Below are positions 56,905-64,000 of a stretch of 64,000 nucleotides of DNA, in pieces. Both the position numbers and the translations under genes were made by a program. The notes under the pieces were generated by a model. It ran no database searches. It saw only the letters and a program-made list of their open reading frames with translations, and was not told the DNA's origin. The stretch comes from Saururus chinensis. Taxonomy: Eukaryota; Streptophyta; Magnoliopsida; Piperales; Saururaceae. The stretch's first letter is position 1. Each line of letters opens with the position of its first letter. The stretch is from the NCBI GenBank assembly GCA_035235625.1, contig CP141146.1:20206501-20270500 (forward strand). Reading direction: 5' to 3'.

Positions 56905-58300
56905 AGTCCATCTGAAATTATTGCATGTCACTTGTTCAGAGAAACTATTCAAATAGGCCTTATGTCAAGCTTCATAAAATTGCATTTGTTGGCTTGTCTA
57001 CCCGAGCAGAACAAAATCTTGAATTTGACTTGTTATTTAAACATTTTTCATGGATACGTACCGTCATTAGATTGTCTTAATGAATTTGAAAGTTAGTCAA
57101 AGCTCCCCCGTGGATAAGCCTATTCCGCTCATAATTTATTTTTACATGTATAAGGTTAATTTTTAGACCGTGCCTATTCAGATCCTATTTTTTTCTCTAT
57201 AACCTTTAAACGAAAAAATATTGTTTCTTTTTTTTTTTTTACCTTCTTTCCCCTTTCTCCCATCCCTTCTCCTTTAACTCCGGCACCGGCCTAACTCCGG
57301 CCGGCAAGATCTGCGCCAGCAGCCGCTGCTTATAGGAATTTAAACATGAAGAAAAGGGTGCTTCAAGCTTCATAAAAATGCATTTGTTGGATTGGGTGAT
57401 ACCCAAGCAGAAAAAAATCTTGAATTTGAATTGTTATTTAACATTTTTCATGGATACTGTCATTAGATTGTGATTAGAACTTATCTTCATGAATTTGAAA
57501 CTTAGTCAAAGTTCCCCCTCGGATAAGCCTATTCCACTCACAATTTTTACATGTATAGAGCTATCTTTTATTTATTTATTTATGAAAAGCAGAAAGTTAT
57601 GTTTATTATGTTGTGTACACAATCAAAATCAACATTCATGTGATTGATCCTTGGAAAATGATTTTAATATGACCTGGAGCAACTTCTTGCAGCTCACTAT
57701 CGAACGGTTTTTTTTGTATAATGAGGGGTGTCTTAAACCTCATTGGACGAGGCAAGGCGACCTCTTTAGGCATTGTAATGTATGTAAAAAGTTCAGACAT
57801 CATACACTAGATAAATCATAATTTAACTCTTATGAAATTAATATTCATGTAGGAGTACACAATTGTTTACGTGCTTACTTCTTTTTGTTTTCATAGAAAA
57901 AAACGATAGCATGGATTCTAGCTATGTCAAACATCAACCCGGATTTCATGTATATTAAGTCCACAAGTAAATTTAAAATTTCACATTATATATGCTTGAA
58001 TGTGCATTGAAGGTGAGATGTTTGTATGTATTCATGTATAGTTTATGCATTCTTGACCAAAAAAGTTTTAATTATACATTTAGATATTAAATCATGTTGG
58101 TTATAGCCCATTTAGGAGTGGTTTGATTTTTAGCCATTTTCCCCCCAAGATCTCATACATTTAATTTTTTTTCTAATTTCTAAAATTGTTGTATTTCAAG
58201 TGTTGACCTGTTTGACAATATTGCACTAAATTTCAAAAACTATGGACATGTTTGATAAAAAAATTCAAGTTTAATTTTTTAATATAATTATTTTATCAAA

Positions 58301-58302
<2 letters not shown>
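56905..58302. other. Intergenic sequence downstream of the intact SDR gene
   Basis: No gene is seen. It contains an imperfect direct duplication (56968-57155 and 57368-57560), a GC-rich island at 57240-57340, and a segment (57770-57985) that matches 48490-48700 next to the unit 1 MULE. This interval is absent from unit 1, where SDR-flanking sequence ends near 47205 and PIF/Harbinger sequence begins. Confidence 0.55.
56968..57560. repeat. Imperfect direct repeat of about 190 bp
   Basis: 56968-57155 and 57368-57560 share 'agcttcataaaa', 'tgcatttgttgg', 'catttttcatgga' and 'ggataagcctattcc'. Between them lies a GC-rich insert. Confidence 0.75.

Positions 58303-58351
<49 letters not shown>
58303..58351. 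repeat. (AT)n microsatellite, about 49 bp
   Basis: An uninterrupted AT dinucleotide run. Confidence 0.95.
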
Positions 58352-58356
<5 letters not shown>

Positions 58357-58488
58357 ATAATATACAAACCATAACCCATAAAATCATTCTCAACCTCAAT
58401 ACCCAAAACATAAATATTAATTTATAAAATACACAATACATAAATATCCCTTATAAATAAATGTGTTACAAATAGTAGTTACAATCAT

Positions 58489-58816
58489 ATATAGCCTAGA
58501 GGTGGCAAACGGTTGGCTCGGCCTAGCCCCCTGAAATCGCTTGACCGTACCGGGACCAGAGTTTTATGCCCTAGGCCTGACCCTCAATTCCGTAGGTCGA
58601 TTGATTGGCCTTATAACCGATCAATTGCCCCAGCCCATTGAACCTTGGGCCTTATGGGCATGGTCCATAAGGCCTTATGGGGAAAATTTTTTTGTTTTTT
58701 GCTGGCCCAAGGGCCAACCCTGCCCTAAGCTTGGCACATCGTGCCCTAGAACCATGTCAAGCCTCCCTTTAGAGATGAGGGTCGGGCCCAGGCAGCTCGC
58801 CACCTCTAATATAGCC
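58489..58816. mobile_element. hAT-type MITE (58497-58808) with 8-bp target duplications
   Basis: The 312-bp element starts tagaggtggcaaacggttgg and ends with the inverted counterpart gctcgccacctcta. A perfect 8-bp direct repeat atatagcc lies at 58489-58496 and 58809-58816. No transposase is encoded. The ends differ from the hAT MITE at 1548-1818 but follow the same TA...GGTGGC design. Confidence 0.88.
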
Positions 58817-58887
58817 CCTACCAATATAATCTTCCCACATTTTCAAAGTAATTCCACCACAAAGCTCCTTCCCAAGATGTTGTTGTT

Positions 58888-59440
58888 CTAAAGTAGATAC
58901 TTTAGATTGATTTCTTTCATTGATCTATCTTTCTTTTCGATTTCTCGATATATAGTTGCACCTCTTTCCCACATTTTCATCCTACCCTTCTTAGGTGTTT
59001 CAAATAAAATTACGCAACAAACATGCATCAATAACCATTTTTGCTTGCACTTTAGTAGGATACTCAAGTGGTTGAAAAAAAATATAAATGATTCTTTTAG
59101 AACCCCAAATATACATTCAATCACATTACATAGTGATGCATGTCGTAAGTTAAAAAGCTCTTCATGGTTTTACATAGAAGATTGGTATGAACCCAATTCT
59201 CTAGATACCTTACTCCTCAATATGGGGCAAGAAATTACGGTGAATTTGCATATCCAACATCCACAAGATAATATTTACCTAGTTAAGATATTAGAAAGAT
59301 TAAATTTCATATAACTAGGTTACTACTTACTAGATGAATCACCATCTCGAACATGAAATCTTGCCGGTAATGCAATTGCCCGCCCCCCCCCCCCCCCCCC
59401 CCCAATCATCTTGTATGAACATAGACAAAGTACATGATAT
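58888..59440 (-). pseudogene. PIF/Harbinger transposase fragment (unit 2)
   Basis: The minus strand reads VIECIFGVLKESFIFFF (58950-59124), the same C-terminal DDE_4 text as at 47346-47460. Upstream of it is the DAGY-type block near 59255. A long C run (59383-59403) and then MULE sequence follow. Only the C-terminal third remains, so it is a broken duplicate of the unit 1 remnant. Confidence 0.72.
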
Positions 59441-59454
59441 CGATCATTTAACAG

Positions 59455-59870
59455 GTAGTTTAAAAGCAAAAGATTACCAGAAGCTTCTCGAATTGGGTGC
59501 GTGTTTTCTTAGCCTATTGCATTTCAAGAAGGTCTTGATCGACTTAGCAATAAAGGCGAATTTCACATACTGTGTTGTGGACAAAAGCAGGAATACGTAC
59601 ACCGCAAATTGCTCCAATCATTCTTGTAACTAGTACCTAAAGGCTTTAAATATAGGAGATCATGTGACTGTCCTGAGGTTAGTGCCGAACCATTCATGTG
59701 GAACACAAAAGAAGTCAACTGACCATCCCCTAGCACCACACCTTTGGATTGCGAGAAAATGTTATGGCATGTTTAAAGACTCAGTAGACATTGCACCTAA
59801 GAGCATAGCAAGTTATATTTCAAAACATTGGGGCATAACTGCGAACTACAAGAAATGCTGACGCGCAAGT
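59455..59870 (+). pseudogene. MULE transposase N-terminal zinc domain (unit 2)
   Basis: The frame reads GACFLSLLHFKKVLIDLAIK, NFTYCVVDKSRNTYTANCSN, HSCN, then a stop where unit 1 has tryptophan, and VPNHSCGTQKKSTDHPLAPH. It ends ITANYKKC at the same point as unit 1. It is the DNA-binding region of a Mutator-type transposase, now broken. Confidence 0.8.
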
Positions 59871-60119
59871 AATATATGAGACTAATTGAAGCGTTGATTC
59901 AATATCACGATATGTAATTCTATCGTGTTATCGATCACACACTGATAATAGACTCCGCATTTTGTTTTCACACGACTTACGTAAATATCATGTTAATTAC
60001 ATGAACACAATGAGTAATCATTCATGGTTTATGATCTCACGACTACAACCAATGTCGTGTGATCGGGAACACGATGAAAGCCACTGTCGTATAACCTTTC
60101 TTGAAGTGTTTTGGGTCGC

Positions 60120-61070
60120 GTAGGTAAAGTACTGACTGATTTAATAGATGGGGACCTAGACGAATCCTAACGCATACTTCCTACTTACAGAAAGCAGATA
60201 GAATATATAAATCCAGGAAATGTATTTGTTCCAGTGAGATCATGTGATATTCCCAGACCTAGAGGTGGGTACAATTTCAAGAAGTATTTTGGATATTTGG
60301 TCCTGTTGCGAGTGCTTTTAGAACAACATTGAGGCCGTTGCTAACGGTAGATGCAACTTTCTTAAAAAGAAAGTATCCTTGACAGCTATTGATAGCTACT
60401 GCATTGGACGGGAATAATAATATGTTGCGCGTCACATTTACAATGGTTGAGAACAAGTGCGAGAAAACATGGTGTTGGTTTCTCGAGTTACTTAGAAATC
60501 ATCCATTTTTTTATCCTCTAGCCGAGTTGGATACAATCGTTTTCGATAGATAGAATGGATTGGAAAATACTGTTAAGTAGTTTTTCCTATCTACACACCA
60601 CGGATATTGCATCCGTCACATGGCAGCAAATATGCTAGACAGATTTAAGGACAACTACCTAAAGAACCAGGTCTATGTTGCAGCCGAAACTTTTAGACAA
60701 AATGTGTATGATGAAACAATGAACAACATTAATGAACATAATCCCGAAGCATATGCTTAGGTAAATAAGATAGGTTCAGAGCACTAGGCCAATGTCGCAT
60801 TTCTAGGAAAACGATATGGAACCCTCAGCTCAAATAGATCTGAAAGTGCAAATGCAATGTTCAAAAAAGCTAGATCAATGCCTATAACTCGGTTAATTGA
60901 GCACACAAGGGAGAACATGACCACATTATTTGATAAACGTCAAACAGACGACTAGAATATAATGGAAGATTTAGCCCCATTTGCCCACAAACACATCAAA
61001 AATAGGCAAGAAGAAGCAAGGAATGTGATTGTATTGCCTGTGTCAATGTATGAATTCTAGGTTAACTCGC
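60120..61070 (+). pseudogene. MULE transposase core (unit 2)
   Basis: This corresponds to 50815-51769, with the LLTVDATFL block near 60335-60370 and the ELDTIVFDR-like block near 60525-60550. In unit 2 a 4-base length difference at 'gatagatagaatggattgg' shifts the frame after the second conserved aspartate. It is non-functional. Confidence 0.78.
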
Positions 61071-61344
61071 TATATCACCAGGTACATTTCATTCATACCT
61101 TGATGTACATTTCATTTGTATGTTTATACATTAATTGTTCATATCGTGTTAGTTTGTTTGTTTTAGTTACACGACGGTATGTTAGCGGTATGGGTCATGT
61201 CATTAGTAACACAATATGTTCATTTATCGTGTAAGTAGATACGTTTAACTTACATGATCATATGATATCCTTACTAGTCATGTAACCGATGACACAACAT
61301 TGTTTTTATCATGAGCTCATTCTCATGATATTTTCTTATCAGCA

Positions 61345-61760
61345 TGTGGTAAATCTGGTTGAACGAACCTACAAATGTGGAAACTTTCAACATCTGGGGC
61401 TACCCTGTAAGCATGCAATCATAACAATCAATCATAAACACTTCTATGTATCTGACTACTACAAAAGATGGTCTTATACTGAATTATATAGAATGACCTA
61501 TTGAGATCCATTACACCCAACAAAAGATAGGCACCGGTGGGCACCATCTGGGGTATGCCTACATTCAGCCCACCGATACCACAGAAGCAGCGAAGGTGTC
61601 CACGAAAAATTAGATAGAGTCACAACTACAGGTCAAACCCCCACAAAAATGTGGAGCATGTGGGTAGTTGGGTCACAACCGCAAACGATGCACCATCACA
61701 CAAGCGGAACCTCCCAATGTGGCAGATGTCCCAACTACAAGCCAAATGAGGTCGAATAAT
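61345..61760 (+). pseudogene. MULE SWIM zinc finger exon (unit 2)
   Basis: The frame reads HVVNLVERTYKCGNFQHLGL then PCKHAIITINHKHFYVSDYY. As in unit 1 the first SWIM cysteine is replaced by tyrosine, so this change predates the duplication. A stop at 61502 ends the frame. Confidence 0.8.
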
Positions 61761-62243
61761 AGAGTAGGCAAACGACGTAAGGGTTACATATTCATCTGAA
61801 AGTTTTGTATATGCATTGTGTCATCGACAACACACAATAAGTACATCATGTGTTTTCAAGAACACGATATTTTGTTATTTATGCAAAGAGTGTATACTAT
61901 ATATAAATCGTGTAATCAGTAACATGTCCAAAGGGGTTATGTGTAACTAATTACATGATAAGAACATACGATAATAAATTATTTTGATAGGCTTTTCAAA
62001 AATTACATGATATTGGTCATGTTGTGTGATCGCACACACGATAATTGCATGAATTTAACTACCTAATTCCCGAAGAGTTACCACAATTTTCGGTGTTCGA
62101 ATTAAATTTGAATGACCAATTTGCGAGGAGTCATTCCTAGAGAGTCACCACAATTTCCGGTGTTTCAATAATTTCCATAACCCGGACCTACTGGCCGAAC
62201 CTTTTGGTTCGATCTGTCGATCATTGCGGTTCGTAACCTTGTC

Positions 62244-62308
<65 letters not shown>

Positions 62309-62768
62309 CTGTGACCCCTAGGCTTACCGAATTCGAGAGGAGGATGAGATGGAGATGAGATAGAGCATTTGGGACAGTCGTATAGCGGCATATGGTTAGT
62401 CGGGCCCTACGTCCACAGCACTCACCGGCATCCGAAGGGGGACTATTCACTACGTGGTGTTATATGGATGCCGCAAATGTTCTGTCGCAATTAATCGCAC
62501 GCCCACTGATCACCTACGCCTCGACGGAGGCTTCGGGACATTGCTATCGCACCGGATGGTGATCTCGTCACCCGTCATAAGCGGTCCTCCCCAGCCTATG
62601 ATTGGAACGGGTTCACTCACTGGTGTTATTTCAATGTCGCGAATGTTCCGTCACATTTTTATTGCCTGGTTTAGGACTCTGCAAGGAGATCTGGCGCCAA
62701 CTGATCGCCCACGCCGAGACATAGCATTCTAATTGGTCCTCACCAGCCTTCGAAGTGGTCTGCGGATT
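61761..62768 (+). other. MULE 3' noncoding region (unit 2) with expanded TA tract
   Basis: It matches 52448-53405. ACACGAT/ATCGTGT motif block 4 is present at 61810-62050. The short (TA)5 of unit 1 has become a (TA)30 tract at 62248-62307. No gene is seen. Confidence 0.65.
62248..62307. repeat. (TA)30 microsatellite
   Basis: An uninterrupted 60-bp TA run at a place where the duplicate in unit 1 has only about five TA units. Confidence 0.95.
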
Positions 62769-62777
62769 TTTAAAATT

Positions 62778-63378
62778 TTATGTGTATTTTTGCAAGTTCT
62801 TTAAAGATATGTTGGTGTGATGTAATGGAGAAATATTCTTGGATGGGAGACGATTAATAAGATAAGTAGTTCTAGCAAAAGCATAAGGCCAGAAACCTTT
62901 TGGGAGATGCCCATGAGCAAGCAATATAAGACCCGTCTCTACAATGTGTCTATGCTTGCATTCAGCAAGACCATTCTGCTCCGGGGTACCCGGATAGGAA
63001 AACAAGTGAGAGATGCCACGGTCCTTTAAAAAAATCTTGGAGTGTATGACTAAGGTACTCCCCACCCCCATCCATGTGGACTGTCTTGACATGGGCTTGA
63101 TATTGATTAGCCATAGATTTAATAAACTCAATAAAGATAAGTGCCACATTAGACTTGATGCGCAAAGGAAAACACCAAGTAAACCGGCTATATTCATCCA
63201 CAATCACGAGATAAAACCAATAACCATCAATAGAAATAACTAGGGCAGAGCCCCAAACATCACTATGAAGAACTGTAAAACGTTCATGAGAATAATTTCT
63301 ACGACGAGAAAATGGTAGCTTAGAGGTCTTTCCCAATTTACAACTTGCACAAAAAGTCTTAGAAGTACATTTTGGCAA
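62778..63378 (-). pseudogene. Ale-type Copia integrase (unit 2)
   Basis: The minus-strand reading has FCASCKLGKTSKLPFSRRR (zinc-region end), TVLHSDVWGSALVISIDGYW (core, first D) and DEYSRFTWCFPL, then MDGGGEYLSHTLQDFFK (second D). After the seven-A frameshift comes TPEQNGLAECKHRHIVETGL (catalytic E region) and ATYLINRLPSKN-like text, ending at ISPLHH. The remainder of integrase and all of RT are missing. Confidence 0.85.
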
Positions 63379-63408
63379 ATGTAATACTGAAGAAAGCTCC
63401 TTTATTAT

Positions 63409-63990
63409 CTAAGAACTTGGATGTCCCAGCCTAGCATGCCAAAGAGCATCATCATCCTTATTTGAAAGCAAACCAACTGGAGGAGAACTTGAGCGACCAC
63501 TACTATGTATAGGGTAGAGCCCACCGCTCCTAGGACCCGTCAACAACACCTTCCATGTCTGCATGCCCTTTATAACAAAACCCCAATGATAAAATTGGAA
63601 GCAACAATTATTATCAATGGTAAACTGTGAAACACTGAGAAGGTTCTTCTTCAATTGAGGAACTATAAGGACGCCATCAAGAATCAAATAATTGGAAGGT
63701 AAAGAAATACGGCCTTTGTGAGAGATAGATAAACCAGTGTCATTGCCAATAAGAACCTTATCAGAATTAGTATAAGGAATAATACCTTCAGCAAGTGAGG
63801 CATCAACTGTCAGATGGTGGGTGGCACCGGAATCGGGGTACCATGCAGAATCATGGTGATCAGCCAACTGCAAGGCGGCAAAGGACTGGACATTGTCACG
63901 TGAGGATGAATCAGTAGCCTCACAATGGTTGGCGCAGTGATTGGGGAAACCACACTTGTAACAATATGTAGAAGAGGAATCTCTTGTCAC
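63409..63990 (-). pseudogene. Ale-type Copia zinc knuckle, protease and pre-integrase (unit 2)
   Basis: One open frame of 193 codons contains the zinc knuckle CYKCGFPNHCANHC, protease DSGATHHLTVDASLAEG, KVLIGNDTGLSISHKGRISL, KKNLLSVSQFTIDNNCCFQF and the pre-integrase ALWHARLGHPSS. It is better preserved than the duplicate at 54201-54619, in which the protease aspartate is lost. The gag part lies outside the window. Confidence 0.88.
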
Positions 63991-64000
63991 AGGTGTTGCA

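Larger units (their letters stand above)
59445..62080 (+). mobile_element. MULE element, unit 2 copy, 5'-truncated and dead
   Basis: Starting with ggtagtttaaaagcaaaaga, this matches 50140-52760 along its length at an offset of about 9.3 kb. It includes the zinc-binding N-terminal domain (59455-59861), transposase core (60190-61060), SWIM finger (61345-61504) and the motif-rich intron-like blocks. Everything upstream of 50140 in unit 1 is missing here. It shares several in-frame stops with unit 1 and has some of its own. Confidence 0.85.
62770..64000 (-). mobile_element. Truncated Ale-type Copia, unit 2 copy, cut by the window edge
   Basis: It matches 53406-54620 and continues beyond the window. 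The same left truncation inside integrase and the same seven-A frameshift are present. The zinc knuckle (YCYKCGFPNHCANHCEA) and protease with an intact DSGATHH lie at 63800-63990. Confidence 0.85.

Noticed and set aside
1..64000. CRISPR array, phage or bacterial operons, or tRNA/rRNA genes
   Set aside because: No regularly spaced short repeats with unique spacers, no bacterial gene organisation and no tRNA or rRNA signature were seen. All evidence points to a plant chromosome.

Overview
This window looks like repeat-rich chromosomal DNA from a flowering plant. It is AT-rich and dominated by nested plant retroelements: Ty3/Gypsy Athila, a Tat-like gag, and Ty1/Copia elements of Ale, Tork and SIRE-like type. 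MULE, PIF/Harbinger, CACTA and hAT DNA transposons are also present. The species cannot be fixed from the sequence. No rRNA or tRNA gene, CRISPR array or bacterial operon was seen. The one intact, ordinary protein-coding gene I can support is a short-chain dehydrogenase/reductase (SDR) at 56077-56874 (+).

Layout, 1-26 kb: a stack of nested insertions. A decayed SIRE-like Copia element lies on the minus strand, with its 5' LTR at 18860-23878 and gag remnants at 18424-18859 and 14238-14847. It was split by an Athila element (4377-14232; 5-bp target duplication gcaac) and by two members (A and B) of a 3.6-kb TG...CA family with 5-bp target duplications. Member A (14848-18423) carries a tetraspanin gene fragment. 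At the same place member B (18963-22643) carries an unrelated GC-rich segment. A third member, C, starts at 24323 and is truncated. At the left edge two LTR fragments face each other as an inverted repeat around an hAT MITE.

Layout, 26-39.5 kb: a minus-strand Tat-like element with gag but no visible pol, with tandem repeats at three places. Then come a possible solo LTR and a decayed plus-strand Tork-like Copia that breaks off sharply near 39529.

Layout, 39.5-64 kb: a tandem segmental duplication. The ancestral unit appears to be a dead Ale-type Copia (minus), the SDR gene (+), PIF/Harbinger remnants and a MULE (+), followed by the next Copia copy. In unit 1 the SDR copy is a pseudogene, cut at codon 37 by a nearly complete Copia element (40719-46476; 5-bp duplication ctatc, 201-bp LTRs). 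It also has a stop codon exactly where the catalytic tyrosine should be. In unit 2 the SDR copy is open and keeps all class motifs. The MULE and dead Copia copies share the same defects, so the block was duplicated after these elements had died. The noncoding intervals of the MULE are filled with spaced inverted copies of an ACACGAT/ATCGTGT motif that ordinary MULE structure does not explain.

All calls rest on reading motifs and comparing copies by eye. Exact identities and family placements need database comparison.
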